DNA from: an uncultured Christensenella sp.
Lineage (GTDB): Bacteria; Bacillota; Clostridia; Christensenellales; Borkfalkiaceae
DNA: 64,000 nt
Direction of reading: 5' to 3'
Assembly (NCBI GenBank): GCA_905203015.1
Contig: CAJKUC010000006.1
Span: forward strand, 1-64,000
A program made the translations under genes and the position numbers. Position 1 is the first letter of the stretch. Each line of letters starts with the position of its first letter. Under the pieces are notes generated by a model, which searched no databases, had not been told where the DNA came from, and saw nothing but the letters and a program-made list of their open reading frames with translations. Shown here piece after piece: positions 55,201-64,000 of this stretch.

Positions 55201-55874
55201 GATTCATGTCTTTCAAAAAAAAGATATATCCCGTATTCGTTTTTATAACAAGCGTCTTTTTCGTTCTCTTCGGGCTCGTTATGGCGAGAAATAAAAACTG
55301 CGCATGGTTTCTTTTGGGCGCGTATATCTGGCTGTTCCTTTTCGGCGGTAAAAAAGGTTGTCTGCACATAATTTTTCCGTTTATCGTAACGGGCGGAATA
55401 TTCGGCTGTATCGCGTATTTCGCTTACGGGCGGGATTTCGCTGCGGCTCTCGCGATGGTCAACAGATTCGGAGCGGTGTTTTTGGCGATTGCGCTCGGCA
55501 TGAGTATTCAGCCGATCGATATGACGAGAAATTTATCCACGCTGAAAGCGCCGAGAGGGATAACGCTCGGCGTGCTTATCGCCACTTCGTTTCCGCCCGT
55601 GCTGCGTGCCGAAAAACAAAGAGTGCGCGAAGCGATGAAAACTCGCGGCGCGGGAAGCGTGTTCAACCCGAAGATTTTTTACAGGGCTTTTCTGGTGCCG
55701 CTTGTAATGCGGCTTGTGAACATTTCGGATACATTGTCGCTTTCCGTGGAAACGCGCGGATTTTCGCTGGAAAAAACGCCGTATACGGTGTATAAAAAAG
55801 AGACCGTATGCATATCGGACGTGCTGTTTATTTTAGGAATAGCCGCGGGCGCGGTTTGTGCGGTGGTGTTATGA
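55197..55874 (+). CDS. ECF transporter transmembrane (T) component
   Basis: A 225-aa membrane protein of the EcfT/CbiQ family: four or five membrane helices, then the cytoplasmic coupling region with the signature Ala-Arg-Gly-like helices. Seen here are TSFPPVLRAEKQRVREAMKTRG near residue 135 and SVETRGFSLEK near 180, the two short motifs that hold the ATPases. It scaffolds the S component and the ATPase. The start overlaps the S gene (ATGA) and its stop overlaps the ATPase gene (ATGA), giving tight coupling. Confidence 0.88.
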   Translation: MRFMSFKKKIYPVFVFITSVFFVLFGLVMARNKNCAWFLLGAYIWLFLFGGKKGCLHIIFPFIVTGGIFGCIAYFAYGRDFAAALAMVNRFGAVFLAIALGMSIQPIDMTRNLSTLKAPRGITLGVLIATSFPPVLRAEKQRVREAMKTRGAGSVFNPKIFYRAFLVPLVMRLVNISDTLSLSVETRGFSLEKTPYTVYKKETVCISDVLFILGIAAGAVCAVVL

Positions 55875-57304
55875 ACGCGATAGAACTTAAAAACGTTAAT
55901 TTTTCCTACGACGGAAAAACGCAGATTCTCGGAAACGTAAATCTCACGCTTTCTTACGGCGAAGTGAATCTTATTGCCGGGCATTCGGGCGAAGGGAAAA
56001 GCACGCTTCTGTACATTATAAGCGGCATTATTCCGAATATCACGGACGGAAAACTTGCGGGAGAAGTGCTGATAAACGGCGAAAATATTCAAGGGAAACG
56101 ACTCGGGGAAATATGCCGCAAAGTGGGCGTCGTTCTTCAGAATGCCGACGAGCAGATTATTCAGAAAACCGTAGAGGACGAGATCGCTTTCGGCTGCGAA
56201 AACCTGGCGTTTTCTCCTGAAAAAATCAACAGGCAGATAGATACGGTCTGCCGCCTTATGAACCTCGATAAGTCATGGCAAAGCCGTAAACTTTCGGGCG
56301 GGCAGAAGCAAAGACTGATCACCGCTTCTACGCTTGCGATGGGGCAGAAAATCGTGATTCTGGACGAGCCGCTCGCGAATCTCGACACGGCGGGCGCGGA
56401 AATGCTGATGTCTACGCTGAAATCGCTTGCGAAAGCGGGCTATTGTATCGTAGTGATCGAACATCGCCTCGACGTGGTGCTTCCGTTCGTGGATAAAGTT
56501 TTTCACGTCGGCGGGAAACGGGTGCGCGAGATAAAAGACAAAGAAAGTTATCTTAAAGAGCAATCCGTGGAAATATCCGATTCCTGCGCCGTATTCTGCG
56601 GCGGACAGCCCGTATTTTCTCTTTCCGACGTAGCGTTTTCCGTGAAGGACCGCGTTATCCTGAACGGCGTCGCTTTCTATATTTTAAAAGGCTCGAGAAC
56701 GGTGCTGTTCGGCGAAAACGGATGCGGAAAAACCACTTTGCTTCGGCTGATTTCCCGATTGGAAAAGCCGACTCGCGGCGTGATTTTGCAGAATATAAGC
56801 GGAAAATTCGGGCAAAAGAGCAAACAAAGCAAAAAATGGTATAAAAAAGTGGGCGTGGTGTATCAGAACCCGGATTATCAGTTGTTTATGCCCACGGTGG
56901 AAAAAGAGATTAAATTCGGCGCAAAATCGGCTGAATACGCCGACGAAATCGCCGAAAAATTCGGCGTAAAGCACTTGTACGTCCGTCATCCGCAATCGCT
57001 TTCCGAAGGGCAGAAACGCAGGGTTTCCATTGCCGCCGTCGTTGCCACCGCGCCCGAAGTGCTGATTCTGGACGAACCGACGGTGGGGCAAGATTATAAA
57101 GGTTTGTGCGAAATGACGGAAATACTCAATCGGATTCATGAAGAAACGAAAAATACCATGATCACCGTTACGCACGATAAACGTTGCGCCGCCGCATTAT
57201 GCGACAGGGCCGTGTGGATAAAAGACGGAAAAGTCCGTAAAACGGGAGGCAAAGAACTTGCGGAGGAGTTTTTCAAAGATCCGACGGGCAACGCAAAAAA
57301 TTAG
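55871..57304 (+). CDS. ECF transporter fused ATPase (A-A')
   Basis: A 477-aa protein with two ABC ATPase domains in one chain, from ATG 55871 (the longer frame from 55808 lies in the T gene). Domain one: Walker A GHSGEGKST (from residue 37), signature LSGGQKQR, Walker B VILDEPLANLD. Domain two: Walker A GENGCGKTT (from 281), signature LSEGQKRR, Walker B LILDEPTVGQD. It powers the ECF complex with the S and T proteins before it. Fused ATPases are usual in dedicated (group I) ECF modules, so this complex does not need the shared EcfAA' pair. It ends the operon. Confidence 0.92.
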   Translation: MNAIELKNVNFSYDGKTQILGNVNLTLSYGEVNLIAGHSGEGKSTLLYIISGIIPNITDGKLAGEVLINGENIQGKRLGEICRKVGVVLQNADEQIIQKTVEDEIAFGCENLAFSPEKINRQIDTVCRLMNLDKSWQSRKLSGGQKQRLITASTLAMGQKIVILDEPLANLDTAGAEMLMSTLKSLAKAGYCIVVIEHRLDVVLPFVDKVFHVGGKRVREIKDKESYLKEQSVEISDSCAVFCGGQPVFSLSDVAFSVKDRVILNGVAFYILKGSRTVLFGENGCGKTTLLRLISRLEKPTRGVILQNISGKFGQKSKQSKKWYKKVGVVYQNPDYQLFMPTVEKEIKFGAKSAEYADEIAEKFGVKHLYVRHPQSLSEGQKRRVSIAAVVATAPEVLILDEPTVGQDYKGLCEMTEILNRIHEETKNTMITVTHDKRCAAALCDRAVWIKDGKVRKTGGKELAEEFFKDPTGNAKN

Positions 57305-57339
57305 CCTCGGATAACTTTTGAAAAGTCCGTATCGATTTA

Positions 57340-57368
57340 TTGACATCGATTGCGGATTGTGCTATAAT
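57340..57368 (+). promoter_or_regulatory. Consensus promoter upstream of the second ABC operon
   Basis: TTGACA (57340-57345), 17-bp spacer, TATAAT (57363-57368): a perfect match. About 215 bp of untranslated leader would follow. Confidence 0.8.
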
Positions 57369-57400
57369 CTTCTGCGTAAAAAATCGAAAGAACAGTAGGG

Positions 57401-57484
57401 CAAACGGCATATGCCGTTTGTAGCATTCCGAAGAATGCTACAAAAAACAGATTATCCGAAAAACAACCGGTCGGGAGGCCGGTT
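57401..57484 (+). other. Hairpin series in the leader of the second ABC operon
   Basis: A 20-bp perfect palindrome (CAAACGGCAT-ATGCCGTTTG, 57401-57420), a hairpin TAGCATTC-CGAA-GAATGCTA (57421-57440), and AACCGG/CCGGTT (57465-57484). No T tract follows, so these are not simple terminators. They resemble the palindrome cluster at 587-690 in style. Confidence 0.5.
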
Positions 57485-57498
57485 ATTAAAAGGTAATC

Positions 57499-57554
57499 AG
57501 TTAGCGTTTGCTAACTACTGTAATTTTATGACACGTGGTTAGCGGAAACTAACT
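57499..57554 (+). promoter_or_regulatory. Two operator palindromes of the GTTAGC type
   Basis: AGTTAGC-GTTT-GCTAACT (57499-57516) and GGTTAGC-GGAA-ACTAACT (57537-57554). They share the half-site with the palindrome at 50434 and lie 30-86 bp before the start codon. Confidence 0.6.
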
Positions 57555-57584
57555 ATCAAAAACATTGTGGCAAGGAGATTCAAA

Positions 57585-59648
57585 TTGCTGTTACGACTGA
57601 AAAACATAGGAAAAATATACGACAGCAACGATATTCTTACGATCGGTATCAGAGGCGTTAATCTCGATTTCGATTATAACGAGTTCGTGACGATAGAAGG
57701 GGAGAGCGGAAGCGGTAAGTCCACTCTTTTAAACGTTATCGCGGCGAACGACAGTTATGAAGAGGGCGAGTTGTACTTCAACGGCGCGGAAACTTCGCAC
57801 TATTCGGAAACGGATTGGGAAAAGTACCGCGAGAAGAATATCGCGATGATTTTCCAGGATTTCAATATCATCGAAAACCTCACCGTACTCGAAAACGTGG
57901 AACTTGCGTTGTTACGCGTAGAAGATAAAATCGAGCGGCGGAAAACGGCGGAAGATCTGATAGCGAAAGTGGGGCTTACGGCGCAGAAGAATCGCAAAGG
58001 CAGCAAACTTTCGGGCGGCGAAAAACAGCGTACCGTAATTGCGAGAGCGCTGGCGAAAGACAGCCCCGTTATCCTTGCGGACGAGCCTACGGGAAATCTC
58101 GACGTCAGGGCGAGCAAAGAAGTGGCTGCTCTTTTAAAGGCGGTATCCAAAGATAAACTGGTGATCGTGGTGACGCACAATCCCGAATTTTTCGTGGAAT
58201 ACGCCACAAGAAGAGTTACGATTTTCGACGGATCGGTGAAAGAAGATAAGGTAATCAGAAAGCCTCTGCCGAAAACAAGCGCGGATAAAGAAGAAATAAA
58301 AGCGGGAAAGTGGCAGAATTTCAAAAATACGATGCACATCGGCACGCTGAATTATAAAAGTCGGCCGAAGTTTACGGCGATGATGAGTTTTGCGCTGTTT
58401 GTGTGCGCCATAACGCTGTTCCTCGTGATTTCCGTGTTCGGTAATTCGCTGATCCGCCCTACGCAGGTGCCGCTCGACGGTACGGGCGTAACGGGAAAGG
58501 TGATTCTTTCCAATCGTTCCAATTCGATTACGCAATCCGATCTGGACGAGGTGGCGGGGCAGACAAAAGCGGGGTATTTTCTGCTCGACAGAAACCTTTC
58601 CGAATTTTCCGTAGATATTCCTAAACGCGGGGGATTAAGCAGTTCGTATACGCTCACCTGCCTTTACGATCCGTATAAATATTGCCCCGAAGCGGGCAAC
58701 GCCGTGCTGATTATGTCCAAATCCGAGGACGGCGACGCGGAAACGATTAAAAACATGATCGTAAATGCCGAAATAGGCATTAAAAATATCACGCTGAAAA
58801 CCACGGTGGATTTAACAGAACCGAAACTGTATATGGGGTACGACGATTTGAACGCCTACGGCAAGAAAATGCAGGCGGTGAATTCCGTGATGAAACTCGG
58901 TAATAACGAAACGACGGTGTTTACGTTCAGAGCCGGCGAAGAACTGGCGGCGGGCGAAATCAATCTCGTCAATTCAAATTTCTACGCGGCGGACGGTAAA
59001 CAGGTGGTATTCAACGCGAAAACCGACAAATCTTACGTAGTGGTCGGTTCCGATAAAAAGAAAGAGGACGTCAGCGGACTGATCGTTGAGATGAACGCGG
59101 AAGATTATGCGGCGATGTTCGCGGGGGAAGAAACGTCGGTGCAGAGCGCGCTGTATTACGCGAGCGACGGCGACGCGAAAGCAGCCGTTAAAAATCTGCC
59201 GGGCGGATATATGGGAATGCTTTCCGATTCAGACGTGTACGTGCAAAACGCAGGCGACGTATTTACGAACAATATTTTATGGTATCTTGCTCTGATTGCC
59301 GCAAGTTTGTTGTTCGCAATGCTGATTTCCGTAATCTTTATGCGTTCCGTAAAAATCTTTCAGGCGGATTTCGCCGTGTACAGAACGCTCGGAATTTCAA
59401 GAAAAATTTCTTCGCGGTCGTTGTACGTGCAGATGGCGCTCATATTTCTGCCTACGCTTGTCCTTCTGCCCGCTGTCAGCCTGATTGCCACGCTTATGCC
59501 GTTCAGTTCGTTGCCGTTTATTTCTGCGGGAAATTATTTCTTTGTGGAATTCATGCTGCTGCTTATCGTGGAATGTGTGGCGTTCGGCTTCAACAGAAAC
59601 ATCAACGGACAATCTATCCGTAAATCTTTAAGAAGGGGGTCTAAATAA
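57585..59648 (+). CDS. MacB-like ABC transporter, ATPase-FtsX fusion (first)
   Basis: Starts at TTG 57585 (AAGGAG at 57572-57577; the longer GTG frame would include that site). It encodes 687 aa. The ATPase occupies about residues 1-230: Walker A GESGSGKST (from 39), Q-loop IFQDFNI, signature LSGGEKQR, Walker B ILADEPTGNLD. A linker follows, then a membrane helix (about 275-300), a large extracytoplasmic domain (about 300-560) and three C-terminal helices of the FtsX type (about 565-685). Such fusions occur in pairs in Firmicutes and act as mechanotransmitters, in lipoprotein or peptide handling or in antimicrobial resistance. Substrate unknown. It is coupled to the next gene by TAATG overlap. 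Confidence 0.85.
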   Translation: MLLRLKNIGKIYDSNDILTIGIRGVNLDFDYNEFVTIEGESGSGKSTLLNVIAANDSYEEGELYFNGAETSHYSETDWEKYREKNIAMIFQDFNIIENLTVLENVELALLRVEDKIERRKTAEDLIAKVGLTAQKNRKGSKLSGGEKQRTVIARALAKDSPVILADEPTGNLDVRASKEVAALLKAVSKDKLVIVVTHNPEFFVEYATRRVTIFDGSVKEDKVIRKPLPKTSADKEEIKAGKWQNFKNTMHIGTLNYKSRPKFTAMMSFALFVCAITLFLVISVFGNSLIRPTQVPLDGTGVTGKVILSNRSNSITQSDLDEVAGQTKAGYFLLDRNLSEFSVDIPKRGGLSSSYTLTCLYDPYKYCPEAGNAVLIMSKSEDGDAETIKNMIVNAEIGIKNITLKTTVDLTEPKLYMGYDDLNAYGKKMQAVNSVMKLGNNETTVFTFRAGEELAAGEINLVNSNFYAADGKQVVFNAKTDKSYVVVGSDKKKEDVSGLIVEMNAEDYAAMFAGEETSVQSALYYASDGDAKAAVKNLPGGYMGMLSDSDVYVQNAGDVFTNNILWYLALIAASLLFAMLISVIFMRSVKIFQADFAVYRTLGISRKISSRSLYVQMALIFLPTLVLLPAVSLIATLMPFSSLPFISAGNYFFVEFMLLLIVECVAFGFNRNINGQSIRKSLRRGSK

Positions 59649-61945
59649 TGATTCGCGTGGAAAATATCAAAAAGACGTTCAACCCCCATTCTTCGGCGAG
59701 AAATCAGGTGCTGAAAGGCGTTTCGTTCGATTTGCCCGATAAAGGGCTGGTGGCGATATTCGGGAAATCGGGCAGCGGCAAAACAACGCTTCTCAATATT
59801 TTGGGCGGGCTGGAAAAAGCCGACAGCGGTAAAATCACCATAGACGGCGAAGCGATGAGCGGAAATGTGGATCGTATCCGCAACCAGAAGATAGGCTTTA
59901 TCTTCCAGAATTATTATCTCGAACGCGGCTATACGATCGCCGAAATCATGCGCAACGCGATGCTGCTTGCGGGCTTTAAAGACGAACAGGAAATCGAACG
60001 CCGCAGCGAAGAAGTGCTGAAACTTGTGGATATGGAGCGCTTCAAAAACAAGCAGGGCGACGCGCTTTCGGGCGGACAGAAGCAAAGAGTCGCAATCGCC
60101 CGCGCGCTGATCAAAGGCGCCGACGTGATTCTTGCGGACGAACCCACGGGAAATCTCGACGCGCAGAATACCTATAAAGTAATGGATATTCTGAAAGAAA
60201 TATCCAAAACAAAACTCGTTGTTCTGGTGACGCACGAAGTGACGCTGATCAAAAAATACGCCGACAGCCATATCAAACTGGTGGACGGACAACTTGTGGA
60301 CGACGCGGAAATCGACGAGGCGGAACTTGCCGAAATCACCTACGGAAACGTGAAAGCAGAGCCCGTAAACGCCGCGGATCTTACCGATTTTCATAAGAGT
60401 ACGGCAAAGAAAAACGGCAAACTGTTTACATTGAAAAACGTTCTTCGTTCGCTGCGCGCGGATAAAGATAAATCGGGCTCGGGCGGAAACATATTCAAGC
60501 AGATTTTCATATTCGCGATGTCGGTAGCCGTTTGTTTCTTCTCGTTTTTCGCGTTCGAGGCGTTATCGGTAAAAGCGGATAACAAACCGCTCGACGATAA
60601 CAGCGTGTACGTGAGCATGAATAACTATCCCGAGGTGAGAAAACTCAATCCGTCGCTCTACGAAACGATCGACTTTTTCGAGATGGATTACGCGGAGGGG
60701 AGTTTTTCTTACAACAATCTGCAATCTCTTTCGGGAATCACCGCAAGTTATGCGCCGAAAGCGCTGAAAAAAGATGATACCGCGGAGAGTATGAAACTGG
60801 AATTCGGCGAAATGCCGGGAAGCAAACAGGTGCTGATTACCCGCGCGCTTGCCGAAACGCTGAAAAACAAACTGCGTATTGAGGAACTGGAAAACGACAG
60901 ATCGCTTTCGCTGATTCTCTTTGAAAAGGATTATGCGGTGAGCGGAATCGCGGAGGGGGAAAACCCTTATGTGTATTTCAACCGCGCAGACTATGTAAAC
61001 TTTTTAAGCGTATATCAGGAAATTCGTTTTACGGATAACACGAATCTTTTCTTCAAATCGGATTTCATCGATTCGGAAACGTATAAAACGATTAACAGTT
61101 ATTCCGCGGAAATATGCGTGTATACGGGCGAAACGCTGGATTTAAACGACAATCAGTGTGTTGTGGAAATCAATCGTAACGCCGTTTACAAAATGATGAA
61201 CGACACGGCGCAGGCCGATTACCGCATGGAAATCGCGAACGCCACGTTGCTGAAATCTCCCGAATTTATTTCGCTTACCGATAGTTACCCGATGTATATC
61301 CGTAAATTTCAACTTACGCGTACGGTGATGACGACGGATATCCGCATTTACGTGACGGAATCCGCGCTCGATAATATTTTCGTGTACATATCGCCCAATC
61401 TCGACGCGCTGGGCAGCGGATCGAATTATTATTTCGATATTTCCACGGGCGGCGGGAATCAACTTTCTTCTCTGGAACAGCGCCTTACCGACAGAGGCGT
61501 GGTGAAAGCGGATCTTTCCGCTTTGCAACAGGCGGAAAACAAAGAAGAACTGGATACCGCGCTGAAAAGCCTGTACGTGTTTATCGCCGTGGCCGTGCTG
61601 ATGTATCTAATCTATTTCTTTATCGAAAAATCGGGCAGCGTTAAAAACAGTAAAGAATACGGCGTTTACCGCGCGATCGGCGTAAACAAGGGCAATCTTC
61701 TGTTTAAAGAAACGATGGCGGCGGTGTTCGGAAACCTCGTGACGTATCTGATAGGTTTTGTGATCGTAACGGCGTTGTTCTGCGCGAGATATGCGGTGAT
61801 GAACGTGGCGTTCGGTGCGTTTATCGGGCTTGCGGCGGCGGCGTTCGCAGCGAGCGCGCTGATCATGGTGGGCATTTCGTTGATCCCGTATCTGTTCGTA
61901 CTTACGCAGAGCCCTTCGGAGATTCTTTCTCGCTATGATATTTAA
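59648..61945 (+). CDS. MacB-like ABC transporter, ATPase-FtsX fusion (second)
   Basis: A 765-aa paralogue of the preceding protein with the same layout. ATPase domain: Walker A GKSGSGKTT (from residue 39), signature LSGGQKQR and Walker B ILADEPTGNLD. A membrane helix lies near 285-305 (IFAMSVAVCFFSFFAFEAL), followed by a 320-residue extracytoplasmic domain and three C-terminal FtsX helices (from about 640). The KNSKEYGVYRAIGVNKG motif before the second helix is typical of FtsX-type permeases. The pair probably forms a heterodimer. The lipoprotein gene 60 bp downstream may be its partner. Confidence 0.87.
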   Translation: MIRVENIKKTFNPHSSARNQVLKGVSFDLPDKGLVAIFGKSGSGKTTLLNILGGLEKADSGKITIDGEAMSGNVDRIRNQKIGFIFQNYYLERGYTIAEIMRNAMLLAGFKDEQEIERRSEEVLKLVDMERFKNKQGDALSGGQKQRVAIARALIKGADVILADEPTGNLDAQNTYKVMDILKEISKTKLVVLVTHEVTLIKKYADSHIKLVDGQLVDDAEIDEAELAEITYGNVKAEPVNAADLTDFHKSTAKKNGKLFTLKNVLRSLRADKDKSGSGGNIFKQIFIFAMSVAVCFFSFFAFEALSVKADNKPLDDNSVYVSMNNYPEVRKLNPSLYETIDFFEMDYAEGSFSYNNLQSLSGITASYAPKALKKDDTAESMKLEFGEMPGSKQVLITRALAETLKNKLRIEELENDRSLSLILFEKDYAVSGIAEGENPYVYFNRADYVNFLSVYQEIRFTDNTNLFFKSDFIDSETYKTINSYSAEICVYTGETLDLNDNQCVVEINRNAVYKMMNDTAQADYRMEIANATLLKSPEFISLTDSYPMYIRKFQLTRTVMTTDIRIYVTESALDNIFVYISPNLDALGSGSNYYFDISTGGGNQLSSLEQRLTDRGVVKADLSALQQAENKEELDTALKSLYVFIAVAVLMYLIYFFIEKSGSVKNSKEYGVYRAIGVNKGNLLFKETMAAVFGNLVTYLIGFVIVTALFCARYAVMNVAFGAFIGLAAAAFAASALIMVGISLIPYLFVLTQSPSEILSRYDI

Positions 61946-62005
61946 CGATAATTATCCGGGAAACCGGTGATTATACAATAAAAATTTTTTACAAGGAGCA
62001 AAATT

Positions 62006-64000
62006 ATGACAGCAGTAAGAAAGAAGTTGGTTGCCATACTTCTTTGTATGGTGACGTTACTTGCAGGAATCGCTCTGCTTACGTCGTGTGAAAAAAACGA
62101 CAAGGCGGACGATCTCAAAGTTACTTTCATGGTGGAAGACGACGAATCTTCCGAATGGAAGCAGACCGCGGAGTATACCGCAGAAAACGGAGAGGTGGAA
62201 CTTCCCACGGTTTCCAGGCAGTATTACACCTTTGCGAACTGGTATGAAAACAAAGAATTTTCCGGCGCGCCCTTCACGGGCAAAAACGTTACGAAGAGCC
62301 TCACCGTTTACGCGCGGTTTATTCCCGTGGAAGTGAACGTGCACATCAACGGCGTAGATCGGGGCACGCAGAATCTCATCGACGTGGTGAAAGGAACGTA
62401 CGCGTACGATCCGGGCGAAGGACTGGAATTCGACGGCTGGTACACCAACGCGAATTACACCACGAAATGGGATAACAAAGCGGAAACCAACGATCTTTAT
62501 GCAAAGAGCGTTGCGCGCATTACGTTCAACGACGGCTATCAGGACGTATACACCACTACGGTGAACCCGGGCGCGGTGTATGAAAGCCCCGTTACGCACG
62601 AAGCGAAAACGGAAGACGGCGCCGCTTCCACCGTGGAAAAGGCGTTGATTTGGAAAAACTATATGTCCGCATACGATATTTCTTACGTAAACGCGGACGG
62701 AACCGCTTTCGATTTCGGCGCGCCGATCGAAAAGAGCACCGTTATCACAGTGAAATGGCGTTCGCCTTTCCTCAAATATGAATTGAACGAACTGACCGGA
62801 AATCTTTGCGTTACCATGTACGGCAACGACGCGCTTTACGACGATACCGAAAACGTTGCCAAAGCGGGCGACGTTCCCGTGATGTCCGTGCTCGGGAAAA
62901 TCACGTTCGATAAAGACGGCGACGGCGTGGCTGAAACCTATACGGTGGAAGCGGTGCGCCTCGAGAACGAGATTTTAAACAGCGCGGCGATCAAAAAGAT
63001 GATTATCGGCGAGGGGATCGTATCCGTACAGAGCCTCATTGCCACTTCGGCTTCTTCCGTGGAAGAAATCGCGCTTCCTTCTTCTTTGAAAGTGATTCAG
63101 AATTGCTTCAACAATCTCAACAAATTGAAGAGCGTTACGATTCCCGAAGGCGTAGAAGTGATTATCGGATCTTTCTGGGCGAATACCTACGCATCCCACA
63201 ACGGCTACGGGCAATACAACAAAGGCGAAGAATATCCTTTCGACATCGCTATCCCGGACAGCGTAAAAAATCTTTCCATGGTGCCGAACAATCTTACGTT
63301 CAGCCACAGCAAGGCAAACGCCGGAGCGGGCGATTTCTACAAAGAAGGCAACTATATTTATAAAATAGACGATAAAGACGGACATCGCGGCGATCTGATT
63401 CTTGTATCCGACGTGACGAACGATTCTTCGATCGTTGTTCCCGAAGGCGTGAACGGGATTCAGGCGGGTACGTATTTCAATCGCTCGCTTGAATATCTCA
63501 CCCTGCCTTCCACGTTCTCTTATATAAACTACAACGAAGATATTTCCTCGTATCTTGCGGCGGCGTTCCAGTATTCGAGCAAATCTTTCCTGTTCAACGC
63601 GCAGTATGCCAACGATTTAAAGGATAATATCGCGCCTACGGGCTATGCGATTTTCAGCGGTATGGAAAGCATCACGCTTCTCAATTTCAGACAGGCGGAA
63701 TATCCCGAATCTCTTCCCGCTTCCGCGTTCATCGGAGATCCTACGGGTTGGGCGGTTCTTTCGGAAACCATGTATGAATTCTGCGACAGCACCAGTCTGA
63801 AAGACAAAGTGGTGTATTCCGGGGATAGCGCGACGCCCGTCGTCACCGTGAATTACGAAAATACGCTTACGGGCGAAACCTATCAGGCGACGATCGATAA
63901 AACAAAAGGACAAAATCTCACGGCGGAAGAACTTCTTGCCGCGATCGACGAAAAACACGGCACCGCGCTGAAAAACGCTTATGTGGAAAAGAAACTTACG
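62006..64000 (+). CDS. Lipoprotein with InlB-type and BspA-like repeats, 3' end outside window
   Basis: The frame stays open to the window edge (665 codons seen). AAGGAG precedes ATG 62006. The lipidated cysteine is C28 (LLTSC). Two InlB B-type repeats follow (about 45-165): YTFANWYENKEFSGAPFTG and LEFDGWYTNANYTTKW. From about residue 330 there are BspA/LRR_5-like leucine-rich repeats such as VEEIALPSSLKVIQNCF and LKSVTIPEGVEVI. This is a surface-exposed adhesion-type protein common in gut Clostridia. Its place after two FtsX-type transporters may mean they handle it or share its function, but that is only positional. Confidence 0.8.
   Translation, partial: MTAVRKKLVAILLCMVTLLAGIALLTSCEKNDKADDLKVTFMVEDDESSEWKQTAEYTAENGEVELPTVSRQYYTFANWYENKEFSGAPFTGKNVTKSLTVYARFIPVEVNVHINGVDRGTQNLIDVVKGTYAYDPGEGLEFDGWYTNANYTTKWDNKAETNDLYAKSVARITFNDGYQDVYTTTVNPGAVYESPVTHEAKTEDGAASTVEKALIWKNYMSAYDISYVNADGTAFDFGAPIEKSTVITVKWRSPFLKYELNELTGNLCVTMYGNDALYDDTENVAKAGDVPVMSVLGKITFDKDGDGVAETYTVEAVRLENEILNSAAIKKMIIGEGIVSVQSLIATSASSVEEIALPSSLKVIQNCFNNLNKLKSVTIPEGVEVIIGSFWANTYASHNGYGQYNKGEEYPFDIAIPDSVKNLSMVPNNLTFSHSKANAGAGDFYKEGNYIYKIDDKDGHRGDLILVSDVTNDSSIVVPEGVNGIQAGTYFNRSLEYLTLPSTFSYINYNEDISSYLAAAFQYSSKSFLFNAQYANDLKDNIAPTGYAIFSGMESITLLNFRQAEYPESLPASAFIGDPTGWAVLSETMYEFCDSTSLKDKVVYSGDSATPVVTVNYENTLTGETYQATIDKTKGQNLTAEELLAAIDEKHGTALKNAYVEKKLT

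Overview
The window looks like chromosome from an anaerobic Clostridia-type Firmicute, probably gut-associated. Evidence: TnpV and MobL-type mobile genes, Gram-positive lipoprotein signals without outer-membrane or SusC/D proteins, an ECF transporter, an AraC-controlled carbohydrate locus, strong AGGAGG-type ribosome sites and InlB/BspA-like surface repeats. An affiliation with Christensenellales-like lineages is only an impression from gene content. I found no rRNA, tRNA or CRISPR array.

Region 1 (1-9.8 kb) is a type I restriction-modification locus of the EcoR124I (type IC) kind: hsdM, two accessory genes, hsdS and hsdR. It starts behind an IS21 IstA-like fragment and a small XRE regulator. 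hsdS carries two tandem-repeat tracts. One is a 12-bp TAEL repeat in the central spacer. The other is a GGAAC pentanucleotide tract placed so that slippage would fuse hsdS to an out-of-frame third specificity module. A DUF559 nuclease gene between hsdS and hsdR is bracketed by GC-rich palindromic repeats.

Region 2 (9.8-18.1 kb) is an integrative mobilizable element: sigma-like factor, BRO-N protein, degenerate RNase III-like protein, DUF6291-like protein, MobL relaxase, TnpV, a 40-aa membrane peptide, an RHH protein and a large serine recombinase. No type IV secretion genes are seen, so transfer would need a helper. An AAA+/DUF4143 ATPase with a consensus promoter (18.2-19.6 kb) and a second IstA-like fragment (20.0-20.7 kb) follow.

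Region 3 (20.6-49.3 kb) is a glycan utilization locus. It has a divergent cupin/AraC regulator, two GH78 alpha-L-rhamnosidases, a GH2 beta-mannosidase, a CUT1-type ABC importer (binding lipoprotein plus two permeases, no ATPase), a DUF4838 lipoprotein, three large secreted or lipid-anchored Ig/beta-helix proteins, an FAD oxidoreductase, DUF4127, CBM9-like and lectin-like proteins, a HAD phosphatase and the frameshifted start of an N-acylglucosamine 2-epimerase. The likely substrate contains rhamnose and mannose.

Region 4 (49.3-50.4 kb) is a scar: the C-terminal tail of a second serine recombinase, a truncated GIY-YIG (T5orf172) protein and an AAA ATPase that has lost its Walker A half.

Region 5 (50.4-64 kb) holds two transport operons preceded by copies of the same palindrome, RGTTAGC-N4-RCTAACT. 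The first encodes a YgbA-like cysteine-rich protein, two IrtAB/YbtPQ-like ABC half-transporters and a complete ECF module (S, T, fused A-A'). This resembles the streptococcal equibactin import cassette and suggests ferric-metallophore uptake. The second encodes two MacB-like ATPase-FtsX fusions and a lipoprotein that runs off the window.
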